From the NCBI GenBank assembly GCA_010279815.1, contig QEOQ01000303.1, forward strand, positions 437,567-501,566: a stretch of DNA of 64,000 nucleotides, written 5' to 3'. The notes under the pieces were generated by a model. The model saw nothing but the letters and a program-made list of their open reading frames with translations, searched no databases and was not told the DNA's origin. A program made the position numbers and the translations under genes. This document shows positions 25,201-37,687 of this stretch, in pieces; positions within the stretch are counted from its first letter, which is position 1, and each line of letters opens with the position of its first letter. Source of the stretch: Brachionus plicatilis. Its lineage: Eukaryota > Rotifera > Eurotatoria > Ploima > Brachionidae.

Positions 25201-25707
25201 GCAAATACACTAAATGTTAAATAATTGTAGATAAGTATAATTCTCTAACTGAGTTTAGATTAAGTTGTAAACACAAAAATAAAAATTTAAAATCCAAAAA
25301 ATTTTTTATTTGATAAAAAGCCAGCTTGAGGGCTGCTTAATCAAAAATTATCCTAAAACTCTCTTACAGACACTAAACAAAATAATCAATTTTGAATTAA
25401 TTTATAATAAAAAAAAAAGAAATTACAAGGAAGAATATCTCTGTATCTATTTTTCTTCTGATTGATCTCTTTTTCGCCTTCGCAGCTCGGCTTCAGCTTC
25501 AGCGATCGTATCTCATTAGTGATTTCTTTTAAACTCTTTAAAGATAGAAAAATTAAATTAAAAATGAAAAAAAAATTTTTAAATTTTTTAAAATTGAAAA
25601 AAAATTTATTAAATTACATTGAAATCTTTTTGAATTGTTGAAATGAACTCGTTCGATTTGGTGAAATCAATAAAGTTGTTTATGACTTCAATTTGCGTCT
25701 TTTCCAT
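16238..25707 (-). CDS. PTPN12: PTP-PEST-type protein tyrosine phosphatase, 9 exons
   Basis: Exons in transcript order: 25707-25618, 25535-25427, 25103-24874, 24821-24324, 22204-22127, 22070-21959, 21903-20429, 20325-20301 (25 nt), 16620-16238. They total 3000 nt (999 residues), in frame at every GT-AG junction. The PTP domain spans about residues 45-355: [33 protein letters not shown] (224-230; Asp226), [10 protein letters not shown] (Cys286) and the Q-loop IQTQSQY (Gln333). [17 protein letters not shown] and the helix [10 protein letters not shown] after the Q-loop match the PTPN12/18/22 subfamily better than other PTPs. A roughly 30-residue Asn/Lys-rich insert precedes the P-loop. The Ser/Thr-rich tail (373-999) is low-complexity, with a PKPPVR SH3-type ligand at 752. 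No C-terminal PEST-family homology box was recognised. Expected role: cytosolic dephosphorylation of adhesion and cytoskeletal proteins. The 12/18/22 choice is uncertain. Confidence 0.9.
17682..17759. repeat. Long imperfect hairpin in the last PTP intron
   Basis: The left stem (17682-17712, containing GCTTTTCACTTG) pairs with the right stem (17729-17759, containing CAAGTGAAAAGC) over about 30 bp with two or three mismatches, and the loop is about 16 bases. It could be a tiny MITE or a transcribed hairpin within the 3.7-kb intron. No target duplication was identified. Confidence 0.65.
18985..19233. mobile_element. Truncated copy of the Mutator-like MITE
   Basis: The right part ends GAACTTCACAGCCC and, reading inward, shares AGCATTTTACAGAACT, AAGCAAATTTGC and the complement of AATACTTTTTAATGG with the complete element at 42106-42461. 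The opposite terminus was not found, so this is a half copy. It lies in the last intron of the phosphatase gene. Confidence 0.65.
19515..19824. mobile_element. hAT-type MITE with perfect 8-bp target duplication
   Basis: Terminal inverted repeats CAGAGTTGGTCAAAAGTC ... GATTTTTGACCAACTCTG bound a 310-bp element. The 8-bp words on both sides are identical (GTTCTATG at 19507-19514 and 19825-19832), the length expected of hAT transposases. The interior is made of AAAGTCAAAGTC-type repeats. No coding capacity. A second, shorter member is at 40898-41050. It lies in the last intron of the phosphatase gene. Confidence 0.9.
22561..23165. mobile_element. Palindromic fold-back element in PTP intron 5
   Basis: Begins TACAGTGGTGTTTTGATAAC and ends with the near-complement ATATGAAATCACCACTGTA. 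Its arms are built of TTTTACGTAA-type words and pair along most of their length around a centre near 22860, where TTTTTAGTTATTTTTAG runs occur. Length 605 bp. Terminal TA on both sides suggests the target duplication. Related to 4011-4415 but with a longer centre. No coding capacity. Confidence 0.85.
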
Positions 25708-28700
25708 AACATAAATCTACTTCCTGGTATGCTCAATTGTGTTTCGTTGCTTGATACGTAGGGTGATAGTAGAAAAAGAAAAAAAGAGTATTAAACCAAA
25801 GCGTATAAACTAGTCCATCAAACTAATCATTTAAGTAAACTATTATTTCTACCCTTTTCTTCTTGGATATCTAAAATGTTTACAAAAAGAGCTTTAAAAT
25901 AGGATAAAAAGACTAAAGTCCATTTGGTGATCACGTTTATCGAGAACCTTGACCGAAATTGGCCAAGCTAATCTTTCAGCAAACGGTTACACTCATTTTT
26001 AGAAATTTAGTGCAAATAGAAAAAATTTGAAATGGTAAAATGAATTAAAAATGAAATTAAATTAAAACAAATATGGGTTGCAACTTAAAGCCAAATAAAA
26101 CAACAAAAACAACAAACGACTTGAACAACAACACAATAAAGCAAATATTAAGTTCTTAAGAATTAAATAAGAAAATTTTTCTTCATTCTTAAAGCTTCAA
26201 ATTGCTTAATATTAACAATACCAAATTTTTGTCAATTGACCAACAAAAATTTATGCAATTTGAGATTAAATCTAGAGGCCTATTCAAGAAATCAATTTGT
26301 ACCAAAAAAATATCTTAGACCCTAATCCTTAGAGAAAGCAAATCAGCTAGAAGGACACCAACAAAATATCTTTTTTTTTCCAACCAATCTTTGGGACATT
26401 ATTTTTTTTTGCTGGCTAAAAATTTTCCCATAATTTAACCTGTTCGAAACAACAACAAAAAAATTCAGCACACTAAAAGTGCATATTGAGCACTATCGAA
26501 TCAATCATCCTATCTGCTATCTACTCGCCAGCATGGCCGAGTTTAAGACTAGCTTATTTGTCTGTAAACAGTTTTGAGAGATAAAATTTAAAATTTTTGG
26601 AGAAAAAAAATAAAAGGTATTTTTAATTTTAAAAAAATCAATAGTCTCCGAAAAAATTTGCATTCATTAATATTGGTCTAGTTGATTTCTGCATAAAAAA
26701 ATATTTAAAAAATTATAAATTCAGTGTCGAAATTTGTGGAATTTTTTTTTTTAGTACATAAACAAAACTGGGCTAGAAAAGCGTAAAATTTGCATGCGTG
26801 AACTACTGCAAATATTTTTAATTTTTTTTCAAATTCTACTACCAAGAGCCTGCTACATTAAAATAGCTTGAGAAATTTTAGCCAATAATTTGAAATTATT
26901 ATTAGGAAAGAATGCTCGAGTTTTCGATTATGAAATAACTTTCATTCATTTCCTTATCATTGATGAATTGAATTCAATTGTTAATTTTTGGCTAAAATAC
27001 ATAACTCATAAATACTTAATTTATTACGTAACCAGGCCTGTTCACTCGCTTTTTCCCAAGCCACAGCAAATTAGAGTAGAACCTAAATCACGATTACATC
27101 TGCCCTTATTTCTTGAGCTAAACTCAAACAAAACTAACGAAAGTGATAGACAAAATTATCCACAGATGGTTGCTTTTGGTTTTTATGTTTATAGTTTAAC
27201 TTAAGATAGTCAATTAGAAATAAACATATCAAAAAAAAATTGATTTAAAAGAAAAATCAACTCATTGGATCTCATTAGATGCTAATTTGTTTAAATTTTT
27301 TTTTTAAATACCTTAAAAATTCTTGCCTAATATTCGAAATATATTGGTAAAATTATCATAGCTCAATGGTGTTCTCATAGAAGATTGTGAGCTAAAAATT
27401 GAGCAATTTCACAAAATTACTTTAGTCTTATGGCTGAATTGAATGGGAAAAAAAGGCCTTATTTATTCAAGTCTGATAAGATCGAACACAAATATTTGTT
27501 GCCTAGATATCGGACTATTTGAATGACAAATATTGGCATGGATTAAGTGTGTGACTCTGACCAGTGTAATATTTTCGTATTTTTTTTTAAAAAACGCTTT
27601 TTCATTTTTTGACGCCCAAAGATAACCTTCGAGTTTATTTAGAGAAAAATATGTATCTAATTGAGCCTAATTTGTAGATGATCTACGGCTATGCTTAAAT
27701 TTGATGACTGGGCCGTGCTACGCTTCAAATCAACCGAGCATTGCTAAGTAATTGGGAATTGTCAAGGTCCTCTAAGCTACCAATAAACTAACAATTATTG
27801 AGCGACATAGATTTCAATCGACCAACTTAAGACTTAACCCATTTTTTATTTTTTTCAAAAATATTAAAATAAATTATATTTTTTTAAAGAATTAATTTTA
27901 AATATCTAAAGAATAACACTCGCTTTATTTTGATAACAATTCACCTGCATTAGTGCCTACTCTATTTGCAAAAAAGAAAAACAGCATTTAAAGCCATTGT
28001 TTGTTTTTCTTAAAATTAAAATCTGAGAAAATTTTTAAGTGCTCATAGATACTAATGTAATTTGATCATTACTTGGTCAAGAGAGACAACCTTTTGGAAT
28101 AACAATTTTATCATTTAACGCTAAGGATACTTGCCATTTAATCTTTTTATTATGGGCATAAAATTAGCTGACCCGAAGTATTTAGTCCAGTGAAGATAGC
28201 ATTTAAATTGCTTGGAAAATAGACCGATTTGAATTTTTTTCTCATTTTTAGTTTGAAATTATTTTCATATTATTATAAATTTCATAATGAAGAAACCAAC
28301 AAAAAACGAGACAAAATGATATTTTGGAAAGCTTCTAAATTTTGAACAAAATCTGTTTTTACTGGCAGCATTCTGAGCAAGAGAGTGATTAAAAAACCTT
28401 AAAAAAAAGAATTTAAAATATGGGTTTATCTTAAAAATATGAATTAATTATATAAACTAATTAGTTTTCAGATAAAATTTTCAAAAAAAATTTTGAAATT
28501 TAATATTAGCATAATAAAAAACGTGGTTAGCTCTCCGAAAATTTAGATTAACCAAAAATTATTCATATAAAAGCAAGCTGTCAGTATGTTGTTTAACAAA
28601 AAATGTTTCTCGTTCCGAGATTCACCTTTTAAAAAGAAAAAAAAAACTAAAATATGTTAATTAATTTTTTTTTATTAAAAAAAAAAGACCAAATTTTAAT

Positions 28701-31700
28701 TTAAATAAATTGATGCTCGTGAATAAAAAACTTGGCATTTTATTCTAATAGGTAAATGTGCAAACCAGACTCATAATTTAGATTTTGTTTTTAATTATAA
28801 TTTTATATGGCTAGGATTTAAAAATGAGCCGTTCTATTAGGTAAGAGTTCACCGATTTGGTATTTAGATAGGACAAACTTTTAGCTAAAACTTGCTTGTT
28901 AAAATCAAATCATATTCATTTAAGATTTGTGACCGATTTTTTTTAGCACAAAAGAAAATTTTTGTCCTCATTGTATGCAAGTTTCAAATGGGGGTCTAGC
29001 TAAATAATCGAATTTAAGTAAATTTATAATTTATTTATTATTTAGAACCGTTCTAATGTTTTGGTTTAGTAAAAAAATACCTTTAAATTTCAAGGCTTTA
29101 ATCTAAAAATTTGAATTAAAACTTAAATAAACAAACTACCTTAAAAAATAACACTTTGCTGAAATTCGAACTGTTCAGGCGCTTGAAGCCATTCGGTTTG
29201 CTTTAGACATAAAATAAACATACTAATTGAAGCAATTAGAAAGGCACTTGGTTCATTTCATGCCAACCTAGACCTGATTTTATTTGAAATATTTTAGCCC
29301 AAATCAAAAACTATTTCTAATCTCTTAGACGTCTATAATATTCACGAGTAATAAGCAAAAAATTCTATTCCAATTTTAAAAATAAATATTTGAAATTTAG
29401 AAATATGTTAAAGGTTATTAGTTTTCTAAAAAATGTTCTTATCATATTTGGTTAAAAAATTTGGAAATTTTTTTCCCACCAGTCTCGCTAATCTTAAAAT
29501 CTAGTGTAAAATGTTTTAGTCAAGGTAATCATAATGTCATGAAAATGCTGATGTGCTTTTTTTATTTGTTTTAAGGCTTAAACTTACATTTGACATTCAA
29601 ATAGGCCTTGGAAAAATCATAAATACATTTGAGCAAAATAGCCATACGTGTCAAGACTTGCCAATATCTTTGAGTATCTAATCAAATAACAATGTGCTTT
29701 ACTTTTATATCTTTACATAGTAAAATTTATTTATTTTTTTGTTTATCTGAACTGAGCTCCTTCAGATTAAAAATAACAAAGTGAAAAAGCAAAATAAAAT
29801 ACAGAAGAAAATTAAAACAAATAAATTTAAATGGAATGACAGATATTAAATATTGAACAGTTCGTGAAAGAAAGTAGTAGTAGTATTTAAGTAGCATCTC
29901 TCAATGGAGTCGGGTGTTCGATAAAAATTAGCTTATTGCTATTTATATTAAAGAAAAATATGAGAAGCCAAAAGATAAAATTTAAAAGATAAAAAAAAGC
30001 ACCTGTTGTAAATGCTTGTGATTTGATGTATGAATTGTGACCAAGTCATGCAGTTGATTGAAATTAAATAAATGTTTTGTTAGTGCTAATTGATTTTTTG
30101 ATTATGCACCTTTTCGCTTAGAGTTGGATGCCATTTTTTGAAAAGCTACTTGGTATAAATTTAATTAAAGATTCTTTAAATAATTAGAAAATTATAAAAA
30201 ATAAATTCTATTAATTATTTTCATATGAATTGGTAATCGTGTTGAATTTTAGACACTAGGTTTAAATCATCAATAAATTAAAGAAAAAAAAGCAACATGT
30301 GGCACAAAAACTTTTGAAAAAATTGGAAGCTTGTTGAAAGAAAATCTTCGTGTTAAAATAAAATAAAATTTGGACAGAATTTTTCAAGACATTGTTTAAA
30401 AAATTGTTAATTTGACAAAATTAAATTATTTGTGGGTCATCTAAAAAAAATCTACGTATCAACCTAAATAATTAAAAATTTAATTTTTGTTTTGATTTAA
30501 ACTAATTTTGAATAACATTGGGAAATAGCCGACAGGCAGGCGACAAAATATGGCTAAAGTCTGATAAAATTTTTAAATCAAATCAAATAAATAAACAAAA
30601 TTGGTCATAAATAAAAAAAAACAATCATTTTAAAGAGTAAAATTAAAAAATTTATTTGCTTTCTGCTAAACGAGCAATAAAACTGAAAAAACTCATAAAT
30701 TGTTAGGAATCCAAACAGAAAGCTCAAAAAAACAACTTTTTCGATTTGTTACGTAACACATTTGCTTGAAGAATGCAAATTTGGCCTCCCTAATATTCAA
30801 ATTATTATAAAGGAAACTAAGTCTTTAATCATTTTTATATTATTTATTAACCTCAAGAGACGTACAGATTAATCAAATTTAAAAAAAAATATTCTATTTT
30901 TTAATCTCGAGCATATTTGTGTGTCATTTGAAAATCATCGAATAAGCTTTGGTTACTTAGATACTTAAATAAGTAAAAAAGAAGAAATCAAGCGTTGAAA
31001 TTAGAAATTCTAATTTAAGTTATTTCGATCTTTTAAGAAAAATTGAATTTAAATGGATGAGTATTTTGATGGATTGAACCTCTTTTTTATGATATTACCT
31101 TAAAAAAGCTATAAACTCTTAGAAAGTTTTTAAAATAAATGCTAAAGAATAAACTAAGTATTCTTGTACAAATTCAAATTTTGGAGTATTACGAATAAAG
31201 TATGCTACATATCAACCCAGAGTCAAACAAAGTAATTTAATACTTTGTCATCATTTTGAATGCATTCGTAGTTGTTGTTTAATTCATTTGTATACAATTT
31301 GAAAACCTTTTTCTTAACTTTTTTTAACTATAATTTATTTCTATCTTATTTATTTTATTTAATAGAACATAAACCTGCTTAAGATTGATTGATAAAATTG
31401 AACGTAATTCATTTTATAATGAACATAAAAAAAGTTGAAAATACTAATGGGTTTCCATTAGTTTTAACATTCTTATTGATTCTGCTGATTGTGTTTATTT
31501 TTTTTTTGGAATGGCTAGTGTAAATTCGTATTGTGATCTATTAAATTTTATAATTTCTTTAAAAAATTTTAAATCATAAATTTAACTTAATTTTAAAAAA
31601 AGATATAAATATCAAATAAGCTAAATTATAATCAAGAATTAGTTAAATAAAAAAGCATATTTTATTCAGCAAAAAAATTTGGTACCATTGGTAGATATAG

Positions 31701-33734
31701 CTGATTTAAAAACGAATGGTCTCAAAATGTGTGTCTTTAAGATTTTTAAGGAATCAGCAGCCCGGTATTTCATATGAATAAAAATTTTCATATGGATCGA
31801 ACCTAACAGCAATTGAATTGGCATATATAATTAAATCATGGATTGACAATGAGAAAAACAACATAAACATCTAAATATTAATATTATTATTATTAATATT
31901 AATTTCAGCCTCATAGGCAATTTAAAATTGAATATAGAAAAAAAAAAACCAAAATCAAAATTAATAAACATCTAATGTTATTTTGTGATCTTTTTTTAAA
32001 AAGGCAGAAATTATGGTGAACTATCATATTAGCTCAATAGCTAATGCTCTATTTTATTAACACTTAATTATCTTTATTTTTTCACTAAAATAAAAATTCT
32101 CTAAAATAAATTTTCTCTATTATGAACGTTTACCAAAATTATCGTTTTTTGTGTCCTTTTTTTATTTTTGCGAAGATAATTTTGTTCACGATGTTCCGAG
32201 GCGTTTACGACGTTTTGAGCCCTATCGATTCTTGAATTGACAAGTAGCATAGCAAAATGGGGTCTGGGGTTGAGTCCTGCTTTAGGTTTAGGGAATCAGG
32301 TTAATTTAATTAAGAGATAAGATTTTTATTTGTTTTATAAGCTAGAATAAATGTAAAGACTTACTAAGAAAAGTACTCAAAAGGACACTTTGAATTAATC
32401 GAGCTGATTGTCCATAGCTCATCTAAATAGACACTTTATTATATTTTTAAAAACAGGTAAAATTTTGAATAAAAAATTAAAGCAAATATTTTGAAATTTT
32501 AAAAAAAATTATTTAATTGACCCTCTTTTGTCCGAACTTCAAAACTTACTCCGTATTACTTTTTTTTTTAAATTATTTTTGGATTGATAAAACGAAATTG
32601 TTCTATAGAATTAAAAATGTATCCTTGCATATTTAATTAATCTATTCAATGTGATAGTGATTAAGCTTTCTTTTTTATTTATTCAAGCTAGTTTTTCTCT
32701 AAAAGGAACTAGATTGAAATTCTTTTGCTAAAATTAAGATTTATTTTTTTAAATCGTTTAATTAAACATTATTCTAGATAAACTCTGGTTATTATTTTAT
32801 TTTTATCTAATAAACATTTTTTTACTTAGAAGGCGAAACTTTTTTGCAAAAAGTGCTGCTGGTAATAATCGAAGGAATCAAACTAAAGACAGCGAACATA
32901 GCAAATAAAAATAAATATTATGATTCTAGCTTCTTAAAAATTAAATGTATTCCTTATTTTGAATCATTTATTCTATCTGAGGACTTTGATCAAAAATGTT
33001 ACTTCATTTTTTTGAAATCATTAATTGTTGAGTCAATTTCTTTGATGGTTGATCATAAAATATTTCTTCAAAATTAGAGAAAAACTATTTTAAATAGCTT
33101 AAAATCCACAAGCTATAATGCTGAGTATTGTAGTAAGCAATTAATTGGTTAGTATACGCTAATTAAAATACCGTGAAAAAATTTATTATTCTTTGAAAAA
33201 AACTGGAATTCTAAAATATATGTTTTTATTAGAAACTTGCTTTTATCATTTTAAAAGGTTTGTATTCGAAAAAATTTGTTGTGTAGTCATTTCAAAATAA
33301 AATCTATAGGTAAAAACTAATTAAAATTATTGAATACTTATTTTCTCAACAATTAAATTCATGTTTTGACGACTTTATTTCTACAAGATCTATCAAACTA
33401 TCTATTTCTAACAAATTTTTGGAAACAAAATAAAATAAATCTCAATTATCCTCAAATAATTTGGGAATTAATCAGTTTAAAAATTATTAATAATTACTCT
33501 ATCAAAAATTATTCACTCGACTAATTCATAATAAAAGTTTAAAACAACTATTTTTCCTATTGAGCCAACTAAATTAAGGTTCATTTTGTCAAGGAAACAA
33601 AAAAATTAAATTTTTTAATTTTCAATTTATTTAATATTTTAATTTTTCGCTTATAATAAAAATATTTACATTTAAGTCTTAAAAAAAAGATAAAAATAAT
33701 CCAAGTGCAATAATTTCGACTGTACAAACAATTA
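25708..33734. other. 8-kb region with no supportable gene
   Basis: This stretch lies upstream of the phosphatase start and downstream of the ANKLE2 stop. It is very AT-rich. The open frames at 26890-27204 and 32844-33077 have no domain-like composition and no convincing splice context. Somewhat more GC-rich patches occur at 26510-26580, 27690-27790 and 32170-32290. Promoter elements for the phosphatase are presumably just above 25707 but none could be pinned down. Confidence 0.5.
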
Positions 33735-36316
33735 TTAAGCTAAATGAAAGCTTTTAGATCTCATAACTATGTTATTCTGTCTGATCGGAGTCCTCCATTT
33801 CTGCATTTCAGATTGATTACAATTTTTCATACAATTTAACCATTCGCTTAAAAAAACATATTTATTTTGGTCTATTTTGGAGTCTTGAATTGCCAAAAAG
33901 ACCGCTCTGTCGAGTTTAGACGGCGAATCGCCATACATGAACAACTTGTTTCCAACATCCATTGGTCTTCGAAAAGAACTCGATTTTTTAACACTGAACG
34001 TTTCTTCTTCATTTTTTTTTCTGTATTCGAAAGGGTTAAGGCTTTTTCTGGTCTTAGGCTCACTATCATTTAAAAAATTTGAATTTAGTTTCATGGCCAA
34101 AAGATCCATGTCATCTTTAATTTGATTTTTGTCAAGCTGGTCAATAACAGAATCGTCCGCATCTCCGAAACAATTTTCCTCCTCGCTGTCATTGTCTGAT
34201 ACTTTGGGCTCTTCATCTTCATCGTCACTTTCATTAAACAAGGCTTTTCTCAGTTTATTTGGTTTTTTGGCTGGATCGCGCATCGCCCATGTTGATATAT
34301 TCGTGGTGTTCGACAAAGGCCGTGATGCCGACGAACAACTGATGATTTTTTTAAATATTGGAGACATGTGAAAATTCTCGAAAAATTTAAATAGATTTAA
34401 AGTGTTCAACAAGTCTTTGGATGATTTGTACAAATTAAAATAGCATTTTGAAGTCTTGTCCAAACGAGACAGTTCTATAACAATACTCATGTACTGAGTG
34501 AAGCTGTCAATAATTTGTTTATCGTCAAAGTTTTCTTCCAAAATAGCATTTGATTTTTTCTCACAAAATTTTCTAATTTTTAAAAATTTTTCGAATTTCA
34601 AACTTAGAAAATTATCTTTTAAGTCTAAAATTAATTTCAATTGACCAGCAATAGTCAAGAATTGCTTCAGATAAGACATGAACATATTTTCTTCATTATT
34701 TTCGCTTTTAAAATTGTTATTATTTGCACGATCATTTAGTATGGTTTGAATACTAGAAATTTGAGAGTTTAAAATATTTAAAATTTTTTTTTGATTTAAA
34801 TAAATTTCCAATTTTTCATGACCATCTGGTGATTTTAAATTACAATAGCTGTTTAAAAAAGCCCAATATTCTGACCAAGGCAGATTCATTTCATCAGTCA
34901 TTTTGCGTAAAATTCTCTCATAGCCCTTGTAATCATCACTTCGCAAAATGTCTAAATTAAGTGGGGAACGTCTTAATTTGGCAGGTGATTTTAGCCTCTC
35001 ATAAATTTCATTAGCTACATTAGGTGATACAGGTCCCACATATCCCGCCAATTTACTGTGAGTTCTAGTCAGGCCAGGGGAAATAAAATTTTTTTTTGTA
35101 ATATCAAACTCGGTTTTATCCAGAGTGCGCACAAGCTTTGGACTTGGTTTTTCAATTACAACATCACCTTTGTCGTCATCTCGAAATAATGGAACATAAA
35201 AACACTTCTCACATAAATTTTTTATTAGCTCTGCATTGCTTTTGGCTGCTTGGTTTATTGCTTTTGTACTTAATTAAATTTTTTAAATTTTTTTTTTATT
35301 TTTTGGGTAAATACCATATAATTTCGCTGGGTGTTTTGCCAAATTTATTTCTAGGATTTTTGCAACAAATGTCAATTGAAAAAAGAAGCCGAGCTACTTC
35401 AACTGAACCAAACTTGGTAGCAAAATGCAGCGGAGTTTCATTTAACTTTTTTTAAATAAAATTTAGAAAATTCAAAAAAATATTAAGAATTATTTACCCC
35501 CTTTTCGGGTGTATTCAAATAAAGATCTAGGATGTGGTGAGATCTTGCCTTAGATTGTTCGATTGTGTCATTTGGGTACATTTTTTGCAAAAATGAATGA
35601 CTACTAAGAAGATTTAGAATTATTTGGCAGAAGGCAGCACGGTCTTCTTTAGCACATACATGAAGTGCATTGTATCTAAACCCTTCCTTTTTAATAATTA
35701 ATTAAATTGATGATGTGTCATTTTAAAAATTTACTTGGTAAATAACTGGAGCATCGCCTGCTGTAATCAAAAATCTTGGATTAGCTATTAATTTATCTCG
35801 AAATGGCTCGAATTTATTTTTTTCAATAAAAAAACGCATTTCGTTTACTTCAGGTTTTCTTGGTGCCGAAAATGGAAGCTTTTCTGCATCTTGGCTCTTT
35901 TTTTTTTCATCTGTTGACAAATCATTTTGATTTTCTAAATTTTTTTTAAGAGATAATGATTCTTGTATTTGTTCCTTTGAAGGTGCTTCTCCCGATTGTA
36001 TTTCGCTCAGTTCGTAACTGAATGTATACGCATCTTGAAAATTTCTGAATAATTTGAATCTTCGATTATCAGGATCTTGTTTACAGAGTTTCATTGCATT
36101 TTCTTTATTGACAAAAATGCGATTGTAAACATTTTGAATTGAGTTTGATCCTTTCTTGTTCAGTATTTGGACAGCATAGAATTGTTGATTAGGTACTATA
36201 GATTTACGGTCAAAATTGTTGATTGATATATCATTTAGTTTTTCGATTAATTCTGAATCTTCTATTGAGAAAGACGGCTCTGTCTCAGAATCATAAAACT
36301 TATCTTCTTCATCCAT
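33735..36316 (-). CDS. ANKLE2: ANKLE2 homologue (ankyrin repeat and LEM domain protein 2), 4 exons
   Basis: Exons in transcript order: 36316-35735, 35686-35498, 35445-35315, 35238-33735. They total 2406 nt (801 residues), in frame, with introns of 48, 52 and 76 bases. Residues 45-110 resemble the viroplasmin-like segment typical of ANKLE2 (QFYAVQILNKKG ... IFVNKENAMKLC). Two ankyrin repeats follow: FRYNALHVCAKED (197 on) and LNETPLHFATKFGSVEVARL (258 on). After them come YVPLFRD, the GPVSP motif and PWSEYWAFLNSYCNLKSPDG near 421, all in the family order. ANKLE2 acts with PP2A and BAF in nuclear envelope reassembly after mitosis. No N-terminal membrane helix or clear LEM domain is present in this model; either an upstream exon is missed or the lineage lacks them. 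The C-terminal half is charged and acidic around residues 615-665. Confidence 0.88.
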
Positions 36317-37687
36317 ATTTTAATCAGAAAATAAATACGGAACTAATGAATTAGTAATTTTTTTATTATTTTTAAAATTTTTTGCTCAATTGTTAAAATA
36401 TGCGGGATGAGTTTTTCAATATTATATAGTCAAAATATTTTAAAATTTTTTGTTAATTTATTAAAAAAAAAGACAATTTTTTTGCTTCAAGTTTATGAAT
36501 TTTAGTAAATTTAACTTTGATAGTATCAAAAATAGACAAAATATATTTTTTATTGTTTGTTAAATCTGAAGCAGCTAGCCATCGGGACAGAAAAATTGAC
36601 AAATAAATAAAATTGAACTTAATCCTATATTTGAACTTTTTTCGGATTTAAGTCTGTGAAAATTAAATCAAATTTAATGATGTTATTTCATATTTTTAAT
36701 TTTTTTTTATTCTAATCATTAGTTTTCTCTCTTTTTTTTTTATTCAAAGTTTAAAACTTGAAATCATTTTTGGGTGAGATATAAAAAAAGAGAAAAAGTC
36801 ATTTATTATTTTAAAATATTTAAATATATTAGTTAAAATGAGGCAAAAAATTGCTTTGTTTTTCAAAAAATTAAAAAAACGGATCTTTGTTTTTTATATT
36901 ATAATTGAATTGATTATATATTTTTTTCTCATTTATTAAAGTAAAATTTTTATATATGTCTATTAATCTCTTTATATTTTTTGCTCTAACTGGCTCATCT
37001 TTTTTACCTTCATATTTTTATTGTTGTTTTACTATTGAATCAATTTTTTTTTGAATTCACATTAATAATTAAGATTTCATATTATTGATTTAAAAATTTA
37101 TGCCTGAAATAATTAGATACGGAAAACTTCTTCTTAAATTCAATTAAAATATCAAATCTTATATTTTTTTTATACAGTTAGGTTGATTTTTATACTGATT
37201 CAATAAATTTTTTATACTTAAATCTAACACATTTTTTAATACTGAACTAAAATTATTTTCTTTACTGTTTTGGAATTTATCTATACGTCAAACGATTTTT
37301 CTTATCTTATATTTGAAGGACTAAACCAAATATAAAAAAAATGTCACCAGAATCCAGCTTCTGCAAATATTCTGCATTGTAATTTTGGTGTTTTTTAGTG
37401 TATGTTCATTTTTGAAATTTGAAAAGGCAGGTTTTAGGTGATACATTTAATTTATCAGCTCATACAATTTTTAAACTTCCTGAAAAAAAGCTAAAGAATT
37501 TTTTTATTGTTTTGTATTTTTAAAAATAATCTATTTTATTAATAAAGTTTAATTTAAACCATTTAAGAAATTTTTTTAACTTTAATAAAATTGTTAGGAA
37601 AATTTTACTCTTCTTTTCTAAAATTTTAAAATTTTGTGCTCTATTTATTGGAAAAACTTGATTTAAACAAAAAACATTTAATTCAAA
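36317..37687. promoter_or_regulatory. Divergent intergenic region ANKLE2 / TIMELESS
   Basis: About 1.37 kb separates the two start codons, which point away from each other. The sequence is extremely AT-rich with no open frame. It must contain both promoters, possibly shared, but no specific TATA or initiator element could be singled out against this composition. Confidence 0.5.

Noticed and set aside
26890..27204. Plus-strand open frame of 104 codons
   Set aside because: No recognisable domain, no splice partner, and composition close to background.
32844..33077. Plus-strand open frame of 77 codons
   Set aside because: Ile/Lys/Phe-rich background-like sequence with no flanking exons.
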